Shown in pieces: positions 47,601 through 57,261 of a stretch of DNA of 64,000 nt. The notes under the pieces were generated by a model. It was not told where the DNA came from. It worked only from the letters and a program-made list of their open reading frames with translations, and ran no database searches. Both the position numbers and the translations under genes were made by a program. The stretch's first letter is position 1. Each line of letters begins with the position of its first letter. This stretch comes from Telmatactis stephensoni (lineage: Eukaryota; Cnidaria; Anthozoa; Actiniaria; Isophelliidae): the NCBI GenBank assembly GCA_029948255.1, contig JALIZF010001938.1:1547501-1611500 (forward strand), read 5' to 3'.

Positions 47601-50600
47601 GTTCGTTCTTTATCACTTATCTTAATTGCATTCATATTTGTCCTTCCTCCACACTTTTTCTCTTCCTTCATTTATTTTCTTGTATTCATTCCCCTTTTTA
47701 GCTTTATGATCGAGTGGAATAGATATTTTATCGATATATTCGTTTCGTGGACCTCATTTTGAATGCCCGGCGTGAATGCAAAAAGGGAAAGGGAGGTCCC
47801 AACATCACGTATCTATGCAGGATAAGACATGTATGACCTTCCATTGTTCGTTGTGACATTTCCTGTCTAACATTAGAGTGATTTTCATCGGACTGTGAAA
47901 TAGTTTCTAAGCTAATACACACTATAGTAGATCCCAATTGCATTGTTTCCCTTTGTTGAATCTTGACTGCTATACACTAATAGCTAGTTAGTGTTTCACA
48001 GTCCGATGAAAATCACTCTAAAATGATAGTGATCGCACTTAACCCGTGAAATTGTACTAGCTAAATAATGCAAAATAGCACTACTAAACAATGGAAAACA
48101 AAGGATTTTTTTACTATTTAGTACAATTTAGATTTTGTACTTTTTCACGGGTTAGAGTAATTTTCATCGGACTGTGAAACAATTACTAATTGTCAGTGTT
48201 TAATAGTGTCTAATAGTTGTATTGCAACAAAAGAAAACAATGGGTGCAGAGTCTATTAGTGTCTATTAGCTTAGTAACTATTTCACAGTCCGGTAAAAAT
48301 CACTCTAAGTGATGGCACTTAATCCGTGAAACAAAATCTAATAGTCAATGTCTAATAGTCTAATCAAAACAAAAGAGAGCAATAGAAATAGAAATATATT
48401 GGCTGAAACTTACCTTGTCAACATTCTGCTTGTAAATTGATTATCGTTTTGTATTATACCGCTTGACCGCGGACAATAGTGCTATAAAGATTGGCACGGC
48501 CATGCTACATCAGCCCTAAATAAACTCAAACTTCTCTCTCTCTCTCCTGTCGAATTAATCTTGATTTTAGGTATAATTCGACTAACTGATTATTGTGCTT
48601 GAGCGTCGTGTTTAAATAGCTGTCAAAACCCAAGAGAACTGATACAGTGTAGTCATTATAAGTATGAAACAGTATAAATTAAATCAGTTGGAGAAAATTA
48701 TTTTGTTTCCTTTAACATAATGCCGATTATTGTACAAGATAACGAACAATAGCGAGAAAGGAAGTAGTAAATGTACCAGATAGAGTGACGGCACTTAATC
48801 CGTGAAATAGATATTAGTCTAACAGATATTAGCAGACACTATTTCCATTGTTTTCTTTTGTTTTGATTAGACTATTAGACATTGACTATTAGATTTTGTT
48901 TCACGGATGAAGTGCCATCACTCTAGTTGTACAAAATTGCACAAAATAACACTAGAGTGATTTTCGTCGGACTGTGAAATAATTACTAAGCTAATATACA
49001 CTAGAAGATCCCAATTCCAATGTTTCCTTTTAGAGTGATTTTGACTGCTATACACTAATAGCTAGTAAGTATTTCGCAGTACGATGAACATCACTCTAGT
49101 AGACACTATTTCACTCGAGGCTCTTAATTTAGTCGAATTATGAGTTCGAGAAAGATGAGTTCGACAGGAGCTGAGAGAGAGAAGGTAAGTTTCAGTCGAT
49201 GTATTTCTATTTCACTCGAGGCGCTTAGAATCCATTTTCAAGAAGTTTTATTTCGACACACTATAAACACAGTTGAAACAGTATCTAACTAGTTAGTAAA
49301 GAAGTGATTTACAACTGCGATACTTCACACGCACATGTAAAATGAGAATCTTGCTAAAGCGAATGTTTCAAATTTTGAAAAGAGTTGTTTGGACAGAGAG
49401 GATTTTACTTCGGCTTAGTATATCATTCAAACTTATAAATTTTGGTCTATAATGTTGTATTATCTTTAGTTTCTTTTCTAGAAAGTGAACTATCTCTGAA
49501 AAACATTGAAGATGCAGCTTCGACGGGAAATGAGGAAAATATATTGCTCAAGGTGTTGCTTCAGAGAAGCAAGGTAAATTTGACTCCTGTATATAAGAGG
49601 ACGAGGATGCTCGTCGGAAATTTTGAAAATGACCCCTAAAAGGTACCTGAGTGGGAGTGGCAACAATTTATTTCTATCCCTAAAAAAATACCAATTCAAA
49701 AACAATAATAAAAAATTCAAGTAATGAAACACTTTGTTATCGATGTGCTTTGAAGATTCAATTCAGATCATCGAAATCGTCTCTTTCATGCTTATTTTAG
49801 GTAGTTTATTTACCCCAAAACAGTCCCTAAAAGGTACCAGCTATGTCTCTGGTAGTCCACCTAAGTCTGAGACACCCTAAATGGTACCAGATGGCAGACT
49901 TTGATCCCTAAAAGGTACGACGAGCATCCCCGTCCATTTACGATCGGAGTACCCCCCCGGGGTAAATTCAAAGCTACTTAATTCTAGATAACTTGTCCGT
50001 TAGTATCTTTCTGTTTTGTGAGCATTAATTTTATTTTAGCAAGTGAACGTTTCAAAAAACCTATCAGTACTCCGGATCTGGGCCAATCTGGACAAAGCTG
50101 CTAAAATAGCAGAAAGAAATGGAGCTGAGTCTTGAGGTTATACGAAGAATAGCGTGAACGAAGGAATGCCGTAGTCTCAAGCCCGGGGGGTCCGGGGTCT
50201 CAAGTGAGCCTTATCTTGGGGAAGCAGTGATAAATGAACCGCTGGAGAGTATGTCTGACGATGAACTGGACGATTTTCTACCGAAGTTCACATCTGAAGT
50301 CCGAAGGGCCGACGGAGATGCACTTTTAAGAATTTAAATTCTGTGCTTAATTTTCTGTTATGCTACAGATTTCCAGTAATTATGTATTTACTAACCTCAA
50401 TGTATTTTTGAGTAATTTTACTAGTTAAGCATTTTAACCTTAACCGTTTTGATTGTAGGATTTGTGTTGTTTCCTGTGACGCACCCTCTTTCACTATAAC
50501 ACAAACGGACCAACGTAGGGTTTCTCTTTGATTCCAAACGTGATGTAAACAGGAAATTAGATTCAGCTTAGTTCTTATATAAGGACTGTCTATATTTGTC

Positions 50601-52107
50601 ACACTCGCACGCTCTTTGTACAAACTAGCGAGGCAAGTTCGGGTACGACTCGGTGTTAATTAGAAAGTACAGCCCTGCGTAAGGAAAGTGGTCGAGTAAG
50701 GAACTCCTTCTGACAGCCACACCGACTAAGGAAAGTCTTTCTGGTTGGCCTGGCTCTATTCCGCCTTGTTGTGCCAACCCTTGCTTAGCTTGTAAATAGC
50801 TACTGTACAAAATCTAATAAACGAGTTGGCAGAGCAGGCGATTCCCGACCACTCTCTCGTAACATTTCACATGAAAGATAGAGCTAGTTCAGGTATTGGC
50901 TAAGACGTAAAGCAAGCAAAGCAAGCCTATTAGCGAGAGTGATGAAAATTTTTTGTGGAAAAATTCATTTTGGGGTAACAAAAATCCAGAAGTATTAAGA
51001 AATACCTTAGTTTGGATTTCGGGGTAAATTTCGCTCTCAGAGCGGGCCAGGAACATCGTAATTTAAGGTTGAAAAATTCTCAGTTATCACTTGGAATTGA
51101 TGAAGATGGGAAACAGTACTTGGAATATAGAGAAGACGTAAGCAAAATCAAGAATGGGGGCATTGCTCAGGTTCGCTTGAGAATGAAATGTGTTAGGGCA
51201 CATGAAAATTCTGACCAACCAGGGAGATATCCAGTTAAGCTTTATAAGGAGTATCTCTCACGTTTACCCAAGGATGCACCAGGAAACGCTTCCTATCTAA
51301 GGCCTTTAAAAGAACCCAATGGGGGTGTTTGGTACTTTAAGATAGCAGCGGGTGGGGAAACATTAGGGAATGTAGTTTCTCAAATAATGAAAAATGCTGG
51401 GTTTGAGGGTCACTACACTAACCATTCACTGCGGCCAACTTGTGCCACACGCCTGTATGACAGCGGGGTTCCTGAACAAGTAATCCAAGAAAACACTGGC
51501 CATCGTTCTTCAGACGGGGTTAGGGCAGGGAAGGCAAGTGAAATAGTACAGGGGTGCTCAAAGAAGGTTGAAAGCTTTAGTAAAGTTGAGGAAAAAGCCC
51601 AAGATCCAGATATCTCGGGATATCATAAACTGTGTTTTTAGGCTGCTATTAGGTATATCCAATCTGCATTTTGAGACTAAATAACATATTAGCGTGTCTG
51701 CTTGCGGCAGAATTTCTTGTCGGTAGCCTTGCCTACACATTTAAATGCAAAGTATGGTGTGGTTAAAAAGCTTTCTAGAATCGTTAATCTAGTTAACAAG
51801 AGCTGGATATTGCCATTGATCATGAGTCAAAAAGACCACAGCAAACAAAGATATGGATGTCACAATCAAAAATGTAAAAATGGTTGCGCATTAACTAATT
51901 GCAAAACTTTGAACACTAAAAATATAGAGGCAAAAAGACTTGATTTAAAATCATGCAACATCGATCCCAGCTTTGGTCAGACTGTGTCCAGGCACAAATA
52001 AATATAACTAGTCTGTTAGCAATTTACATACCACAGTTTTTCCACTCAAAGAATCCAAGGACTACTGTTCCAACAGAGAAAAAAACTGCAAACTTGAAAA
52101 GGAACAT
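43741..52107 (-). CDS. Secreted SUEL lectin inserted in a GM2-activator domain, paralogue
   Basis: Exons on the minus strand: 52107-52032, 47554-47231, 46439-46238, 45229-45043 and 43869-43741; phases agree; 305 residues. Exon 1, about 4.5 kb upstream of the rest, encodes a signal peptide and FFEWKNC, matching FFDWKNC of the plus-strand gene. This supports it over the nearer in-frame ATG at 47597, which would lack that cysteine. Exon 2 is the SUEL lectin (HGCED, YKIS, FFGHGHG, LGKTSC); exons 3-5 continue the GM2-activator fold (SPSPLTLPG, IPCISNYGSW, IPCDCPIPTG, LGCIQLQ). Exons 2 and 4 have the same lengths as in the other copy (324 and 187 bp). The first 128 bases of exon 4 differ from the other copy at one position, while the rest has diverged clearly. 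Intron 1 holds a DUF3504 pseudogene and a MITE cluster; intron 3 holds a Mutator-like element. Confidence 0.86.
44530..44640. repeat. ACAA/CAGA microsatellite
   Basis: Tandem ACAA and CAGA units in intron 4 of the minus-strand lectin/GM2A gene. Confidence 0.95.
44667..44950. mobile_element. TA-flanked MITE (family B) split by a nested MITE
   Basis: The ends GAGTGATTTTCATCAGACTG and AGTCCGATGAAAATCACTC are inverted. A second MITE (44790-44930) is inserted just inside the right arm with its own TA flanks. Relatives are at 47876-48018 and 48955-49096. Confidence 0.8.
44790..44930. mobile_element. Nested TA-flanked MITE (family C)
   Basis: The ends GAGTCGTTACACTTAACCCG and CGGGTTAAGTGTAATCACTC are inverted. 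TA duplications lie at 44788-44789 and 44931-44932, inside the outer MITE's right arm. Confidence 0.8.
45614..46088. mobile_element. Mutator-like transposon with 80-bp perfect TIRs
   Basis: The ends start TAGTCCAGTCCCAGACTC. The inverted repeats appear identical over about 80 bases, so insertion is probably recent. The 9-mer GGTTCTCAG directly flanks both sides (45605-45613 and 46089-46097). The interior (about 315 bases) carries, on the minus strand, a degraded start of a helicase-like frame (MAEEES, then LPKFEQLQAI and KDVFV), matching the N-terminus of the fragment at 38345-38763. There is no transposase. It lies in intron 3 of the minus-strand lectin gene. Confidence 0.83.
45700..45963 (-). 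pseudogene. Degraded N-terminus of a RecQ-like helicase frame
   Basis: Starting at an ATG near 45960 (MAEEES), a frame with one early stop continues through SHFGIVDS, SYALGKTNYN, KFEQLQAI and KDVFV, and then loses similarity before motif I. The match to the helicase piece in the other element rests on L-x-P/K-x-EQ...KDVFV only, so it is tentative. Confidence 0.45.
47055..47081. repeat. Poly(C) run
   Basis: About 18 consecutive C residues in intron 2 of the minus-strand lectin/GM2A gene. Confidence 0.9.
47876..48018. mobile_element. TA-flanked MITE, family B
   Basis: Inverted ends GAGTGATTTTCATCGGACTG / CAGTCCGATGAAAATCACTC, flanked by TA at 47874-47875 and 48019-48020. Adjacent to further related copies. 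Confidence 0.82.
48019..48400. mobile_element. Compound cluster of family A/B/C MITE pieces
   Basis: A family C-like piece (GCACTTAACCCGTGAAA to TTTCACGGGTTAGAG, about 48030-48152), a family B-like copy (about 48152-48305) and a truncated family A copy (about 48305-48394) lie end to end. Confidence 0.65.
48783..48923. mobile_element. TA-flanked MITE, family A
   Basis: Inverted ends GAGTGACGGCACTTAATCCG and the complement of the same sequence, TA on both sides. It matches 3513-3653 in inverted orientation. Confidence 0.82.
48955..49096. mobile_element. TA-flanked MITE, family B
   Basis: Inverted ends GAGTGATTTTCGTCGGACTG and CAGTACGATGAACATCACTC, TA on both sides. Confidence 0.78.
50040..51641 (+). 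pseudogene. DUF3504 (ZMYM/QRICH1-like, Crypton-related) pseudogene
   Basis: Pieces in several frames: ERFKKPISTPDL (about 50045), SDDELDDFLPKF with EVRRADG (about 50255-50320), then, after a solo LTR, NPEVLRNTLVW (about 50985) and a long frame at 51012-51641 with ALRAGQEHRNLRL, YLEYREDVSK, FEGHYTNHSLRPTCATRLYD and TGHRSSDGVR. This order matches the DUF3504 domain, related to Crypton tyrosine recombinases and found in ZMYM and QRICH1 proteins and many marine invertebrate repeats. The Arg/His pattern is partly kept, but the position after GVR, where a tyrosine would be expected, reads AGK. Frameshifts and the LTR insertion make it non-functional. It lies antisense in intron 1 of the minus-strand lectin gene. 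Confidence 0.7.
50475..50864 (+). mobile_element. Solo LTR inserted in the DUF3504 pseudogene
   Basis: It starts TGTGACG and ends CGTAACA (short inverted ends). The flanking 5-mers are TTTCC (50470-50474) and TTTCA (50865-50869), a duplication with one difference. Inside are a TATA-like CTTATATAAGG (about 50575) and AATAAA (about 50817), as expected of U3 and R. No internal retroelement sequence is attached. The class (Ty3-like or BEL) is unknown. Confidence 0.6.
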
Positions 52108-52433
52108 GCTTGACCGCCTTCCCGAAAAGTTTATGGAGCAGTTTTAATGTTGTTTATTCATCGTTTGGTTAAACAAAAGGCTTTGAGATCGAAAAGAACA
52201 TGGTTTCCGGGATACACCTTGATCACTTATGAATTCAACCAAGTTATACGTCTCTTTGGTGAGAAATGTGAATGTCACTCACGCATAACAATGGAGACAT
52301 CACAATTGACAGACAGATTTAGGTAACATGAGCGTATAATTTTAATGGCCTCGGCCACTCATTGCCAAAAGTGTCCATTTTAACGGGCTATTCGTACTAA
52401 GTCGGTATTAGGAGTCACGCTATTTATACGGTC
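52108..52433. other. Upstream flank of the minus-strand lectin/GM2A gene
   Basis: No repeat or exon was recognised. A TATA-like TATAAAT on the minus strand lies within the complement of about 52420-52427 (CTATTTATACGG), too far for a confident core promoter. Confidence 0.3.
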
Positions 52434-52787
52434 ATTAAAGGCCTACTTGGGTGAAAATCGATGAAAATTCAAAACTGATTATTTCTATCTGAAGATGAAT
52501 GTAGTTAAATAACTGTCTACCCTCTGCCCAAAAATCTGTATTTAAAGCTCATTATGAAAGAGAAATGTTGATATAGTCTAAAAGAACAATAGGGTTGAGT
52601 AAATGACGTCATTTACTCACAACTGAAATGTTAAAATACTTGACAATTTCTATTCGTCTTGTTTGAATGTAAAGAAAATGTTGCTTTTAGTGATTATTGG
52701 GAGTCGTACAGATAGGTTTTACTAAGTTTCAAGTCATCTCCAATTCTAATATATTTTCGTCCAATTACCCCTTTAAAGGCCGTTCCA
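52434..52787 (-). repeat. 340-bp interspersed element, copy 2
   Basis: An inverted relative of 26025-26340 and 53627-53968. The ends are TTAAAGGCCTACTTGGGTG and CAATTACCCCTTTAAAG. The centre holds a perfect 22-bp palindrome (52597-52618) around the CRE-type octamer TGACGTCA. It lies about 330 bases upstream of the minus-strand lectin/GM2A start, in the same gene-relative orientation as copy 1 at the other lectin gene. Confidence 0.75.
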
Positions 52788-52960
52788 AACGAGCACATTT
52801 TGAGACAAGTTTTCTTTAACAAATGCATTTTCCCATGTGGAACAGGCTATACGAACGCTGTAGTGATCAAATACTATTAGCAAAGTCCGGGTTCGAAGTC
52901 TCGTAAAATACAATTCTCTTTTTTTCGTCTTATATTGTTTCGATTTTTAGCCGTTTTTAA

Positions 52961-53120
52961 GGGCCGGTTCACACACCGCATATGCATAAGCATACGCAGA
53001 CTCAATAGCGTACTGCTCATTAGAAGTTTTTGTCTTTTTTCACACCTGAGTGATAAATGCGCTACTGAGTCTGTGTATGTTGCTTGCGCTTATGCTTATG
53101 TCCCTAGTGCGAACCGGCCC
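52961..53120. mobile_element. Palindromic MITE, GGGCCGGTTC ends
   Basis: Inverted arms of about 60 bp start GGGCCGGTTCACACACCG and contain GCATAAGCATACGCAGACTC at the left and its diverged complement at the right. The flanking triplets are TAA and GAA, so the duplication is imperfect. Confidence 0.7.
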
Positions 53121-53259
53121 GAATCGTTGTTTATATTTGAACAGGGGCTCATGTTTGACTCCACAATGATATTAAACAAATCTCTCAATCACGTCCAAAA
53201 CCACAGCATCACTAAAGATCAGTAATAACTTCATCCAAATTATTCACATTCACCTACCT

Positions 53260-53660
53260 CAAGTTTTTCTTAAAATCAGTTTCATTAACAGAATTCAAGC
53301 AAAGACTTGAATCCTTAGACGTCAATAAAACCTCTCCTGATAACCATATAGCTAGTGATGAATTAGATGCAGAACCTGTAGCCAACATAATCAACGATTC
53401 CATTCAAAAAGAAATTGTTCCTGATCTTTTTGCATAACCACTATATTCATAAATGGAGATACAACCAACCCATTTAATTATAGGCATTGTTGCAGTTTTA
53501 CCTGCTTTCAATAAAATGTTTGAGACAATATATTATTACAAATTCTGGACCATTATAAAATGTTAAACAACTGCCAGATTGGGAAAAAAAACATTCTACA
53601 TAACAGGCAATTCTTGAAATAACAGATAAATTAAAGGAGTATTTGGATGAAAATAAATTA
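53260..53660 (+). mobile_element. LINE (L2/CR1-type) reverse transcriptase fragment, 5' piece
   Basis: Frames with several stops encode FLKSVSLTEFKQRL, LDVNKTSPDN, IINDSIQKEIVPDLF and, after a frame change, AILEITDKLKEYL. This order matches the N-terminal palm and finger region of L2/CR1-type reverse transcriptases. A 340-bp element follows at 53627. Confidence 0.6.
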
Positions 53661-53968
53661 AAATTGGAAATGGCTTGAAACGTAGTAAAACCTATCTGTA
53701 CGACTCCCAATAATCACCAGAAACATTTTCTTTTCATTCAAACGAAATGAATAGAAATTGTCAAGTATTTTAGCATTAAAGTTGTGAGTAAATGACGTCA
53801 TTTACTCAACCCTGTTGTTCTTTTAGACTTTATATCAAAATTTATCTTGGATAATGAGCTTGAAATGCAGATTTTTGGGCAGAGGGCAACTATTTAACTG
53901 CATTCATCTTCAGATAGAAATAATCAGTTTCCAATTTCCATCGATTTTCATCCAAGTGGGCCTTTAAA
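53627..53968 (+). repeat. 340-bp interspersed element, copy 3
   Basis: Inverted relative to copy 2, with the same central 22-bp palindrome (53786-53807) and the right end CATCCAAGTGGGCCTTTAAAG. It is inserted in or directly after the LINE fragment. Confidence 0.75.
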
Positions 53969-53989
53969 GAAATCGATCGACAATAAAAA

Positions 53990-54370
53990 ATTATAGACTT
54001 AGTTAAACGTTTCACAAGAAAAATAAACACAATAGTTGTTGGACGTTTCGATCACATCTTGTCATCATTTTCAACAACATTCATTTTTACAGAAAAGTGT
54101 GAATTAATCTGAAATGACAAAAGTAATATATGTACATAATCAAACAAATAGTTTGGCTTTTACTGAGTCTGATTGGATGTTTAGGGTTGGTTTTAATCCC
54201 TGATGAGCAGCATCTCGTGTATTAAGCAGTCTAATTTAGAACTAGGTCGCTGAAAAGGACGATCTTTTGTCGTGTAATATAAATTCACGCTTTTCTGTAA
54301 ACAATGATGACAGAATGACATCGAAACGTCCAACAATCATTGCGTGTATTTTTTCATGTGAAATTAAAAA
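53990..54370. repeat. Inverted-repeat segment with GGACGTTTCGAT / ATCGAAACGTCC arms
   Basis: The arms at about 54038-54100 (TTGTTGGACGTTTCGATC) and 54300-54345 (CATCGAAACGTCCAACAAT) face each other. It separates the two LINE pieces. No coding capacity was seen. Confidence 0.55.
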
Positions 54371-54384
54371 ATAGCTTGTGAATT

Positions 54385-54600
54385 TCAGAATGTTTGCAGA
54401 TGACACCAATATATTTTCCTTGCATAAAATCCCAGCTGTTGTGGAGAATGTGATGAATTCTGAATTAAAAGCTGTACTAATATTTTGTGTAGCAAACAAA
54501 TATTGACAGTGAGTTTTAAGAAAACCCATTTTATGATTATCAAGTCTTCTAGGAAAAAGACTCCATATACCAGACTTCAACAATTTGAACAAAGAGAGTT
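54385..54600 (+). mobile_element. LINE reverse transcriptase fragment with FADD motif
   Basis: The frame encodes FADDTNIF, the catalytic YxDD-type motif of non-LTR reverse transcriptases, then MNSELKAVL and, after a frame change, VSFKKTHFMII. It probably continues the LINE piece at 53260-53660, now split by inserted repeats. Confidence 0.6.
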
Positions 54601-55005
54601 TATGATCAGTTTGGTAGATACTAATACGATACTAATGAAATGGAATACCTGTATTTTTTCTTCTTTTTCTTGAGCATTCATTCATTCTTGATAAATGTAT
54701 TTTTAGCATAAAGGGTACATTCAAAGTTCTGGTTTCACTTTTCGCTAATCCATTCTTATATAATAAATATATTTGTCTTTAAGTGATTGATATAAGGTAA
54801 TGCAATTTACAACCAAAACATGTGCATAAGGAACATTTTCAATTGAATATACAGAAGATGGAGAAAATGTTAACGTTAAAATGGATATACAATTCCTTGT
54901 ACCACACAGAGATGGAATATAATGGTGTATCAGATGTATGCATAGGGAGGTCTCCTATGAACTCATGTAGAAGAAATGTTAGCATTTCTCTTGATGGAAC
55001 CGCTT

Positions 55006-55665
55006 TTAAAGTGTCAATAGTCGCTGGTACTGCTTTATACTATTCATCAGAAGCAAGATATGAAGAAGCGGATGACAACCCACGCGTTTCGTAACTTTTA
55101 GCGCCAAAAGTCTTGCCTTACTCGTGACCAAACGTCTGACAAGAAATGCCACAGGGGATGGTGAGTGGGTTAAACAGGATAGTAGCCATGAAAAAGACAT
55201 CGTAGTGTAATGGTCAATAGAGCTGGACAAGTTGTGACTTACTTGGAAGGTCTGTAGGTCTAGTGAGAGTAAAATGGATGGCCAATTCCTTTGGTAATTG
55301 AACTTGGCATGGCGTGTAGTGTAGCTTGGCTGAGACGAGGGAGAAAATGTGAAGGCGTGGTTACATGGGAAATAGTGTGATTGGATTCCCTGTGTAGCAC
55401 AATGTGTGGGGTGTAAATTTGGGGGCTGTGTAGGGTTTCCTGTGTATGGTATGGGAAGGAGGAGGGGGGAGAAACTGCAAAACATAGCAGTTGTAAGGTG
55501 TACGTATATGTATTGGTTGAGTGCATATGTGGGGGGTAAGGGTTAAGAGAAGTGTACATATGCAATGGGTGAAAACATCCACATATTATGCACACATGTC
55601 AAGTAAATATGCTGCTCCATATCTTGCTCCTGATGAATAGTATAGAGCAGTACCAGCGACTATTG
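55006..55665. repeat. Long inverted repeat pair, about 60-bp arms
   Basis: The arm with CAATAGTCGCTGGTACTGCT and TACTATTCATCAG (55014-55070) reappears inverted at about 55605-55665. The 530 bases between are GT-rich without recognised protein. No target duplication was established. Confidence 0.55.
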
Positions 55666-55719
55666 ACTCAGTGGCCCTGGCATGGTGGTCTGGTGGTCAT
55701 TTTTAAAAATAAGAACATC

Positions 55720-55890
55720 AAAACAAACAAACAAACAAACAAAAAACAAAACAAAAACAAACAAAAAACAAACAAACAAACAAACAACAACAACAACAAC
55801 AACAAAACCCGGAAAATAAAAACTGAAAATAATTTAAACAAAAAACAACAACAACAACAACAACAAAACCGGAAAAGCACAAAATAGAAA
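55720..55890. repeat. CAAA/CAA low-complexity repeats
   Basis: Runs of CAAA, AAC and CAA units. The open frames over them are artefacts. Confidence 0.95.
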
Positions 55891-56169
55891 CGGAAAAGCC
55901 AGAAATAAAAACGGAAAATTATAAGTCAAAGAGACACTCAAGATATATTTTGTAATACCTGGTGTCAAAAGATTAGCGAGGTGTTTGGTTTTAATATTTT
56001 CCCACTAAAAGATAGTATTGTAAAAATGTCTAAATGCAAAGAAAAAAGAATTAAGTGAGCAAGTTGGTTTCAAATTTGAAGAAAAAGGTAATGACATTTT
56101 ATTAGCTACAGTAAATGTTCTGGAATTTTTCAGTACTGAGTTGAATTCGTTCGATGTGTTATTCTCTCC

Positions 56170-56290
56170 CATGTCACGAAGATTTTTCTCCAGGTTTACC
56201 GGTTTTTTCTCCCTCAGCAAAAATCAACATGTGAGTTGAGTGTTGTATATAGAGTATATTGAGTATAGTGGTAGCGAGTGTGAATGAGTC
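56170..56290 (+). mobile_element. 5'-truncated family b SINE
   Basis: Contains CCTCAGCAAAAATCAACATG and GAGTTGAGTGTTGTAT, the 3' body of SINE family b in plus orientation. It lies just upstream of the BEL/Pao fragment. Confidence 0.6.
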
Positions 56291-56448
56291 TTTAGATATT
56301 AGCAGTAATGCTACTCTAAAATCTGAGGATAAACCAAAAGTTTGATTTGGTTTGATACTTTCAAGACCTAATAAGGAGGGTGCAGTTAACTTTCCAAAAG
56401 AAGTCCCACAAAACATCAAATCATCGAGAACATCCATTGCTGGGAGAA

Positions 56449-57096
56449 GTGGCGGACGGAACTACCTCTTCTTGAAGGACTGAAATTTCCACGGTGCCTC
56501 AAGCCACCAGGGTTTGGAACCCCAACACATACAGAATACACAACTTTTCTGATGCCAGTGATACTGGTGTTGGACAAGTCTCCTATCTACGCATTTTCAA
56601 CCAAGAGCAGCAGGTTCACGTAAGCTTCCTGATGGCAAAGTCATGAGTAGCTCCACTGAAACAAATCTCTGTGCCAAGGTTAGAGCTGACAGCTGCTGTG
56701 ATCTCGGTTAACGTAGCCAACATGCTGAAAAGAGAACTTGACGTAGAAAACATTAAGTGTTTCTACTACACTGACTCAGAAATAGTCATCGGATACATCA
56801 ACAATGATGCGCGCTGCTTCCATGTTTATGTTGGAGACCGAGTCCAACATATCAGAGACCGCAGCAGCCCAGAGGACTGGTACCTTGTGCAAGGCAAAGA
56901 CAACCCAGCTGACGAAGCATCTCGTGGCATGACAGCAGAAGAATTGCTAAAGAACAGATGCTGGCTCAACGGCCCAGACTTCTTGTTACAGCGAGATCTC
57001 GAACTCCATCAAACACGTGCAACACATTCACTAAGCCCATCGGAACCCTCACAACCAAGGTCACATAAACTAACACCAAAGACCCTCAACAGATGA
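56449..57096 (+). pseudogene. BEL/Pao RNase H region
   Basis: The frame encodes FSDASDTG, VSYLR, a stop in place of one residue before VAPLKQ, then SVPRLELTAAV, FYYTDSEIVIGYI, HIRDRSSPEDW and VQGKDNPADEASRG. These are the usual BEL/Pao RNase H motifs, with catalytic Asp in SDAS and TDSE. Frame changes near 56540 and the stop at about 56644 inactivate it. The reading frame ends shortly before the Ngaro insertion. Confidence 0.78.
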
Positions 57097-57125
57097 AAAT
57101 AGAGTTCAGCCGTGCATCATCTTTT

Positions 57126-57229
57126 AAGTGTTGTTAATATGTTAACAGAAGTTAATGTTTGACTGCGAAGGAAGGGTGAGCGCGCATGCCATATGATACG
57201 TGTCATTGTGTTCTGTTTGTCGAGCGCTA
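57126..57229 (+). repeat. Ngaro split direct repeat A1
   Basis: TGTTAACAGAAGTTAATG through GTCGAGCGCTA, repeated at 61123-61221 with a few differences (including a 3-base insertion near the start of A1). Confidence 0.85.
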
Positions 57230-57261
57230 TACATGACCGTATAGACGAATCTCACTCTAAC

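Noticed and set aside
47196..47762. 188-residue plus-strand ORF
   Set aside because: It is the antisense shadow of the SUEL lectin exon.
49140..49640. Possible upstream exons of the DUF3504 gene (MSSRKMSSTGAEREK at 49140-49184, then 49481-49573)
   Set aside because: GT-AG signals are present, but the phases do not fit together and no family resemblance was seen.
51953..52147. 64-residue plus-strand ORF
   Set aside because: Antisense shadow of the signal-peptide exon of the minus-strand lectin/GM2A gene.
54190..54345. Hammerhead ribozyme (CTGATGA at about 54200 and GAAACGTC at about 54322)
   Set aside because: The two core elements are about 120 bases apart with no stem II between them, so the fold is not supported.
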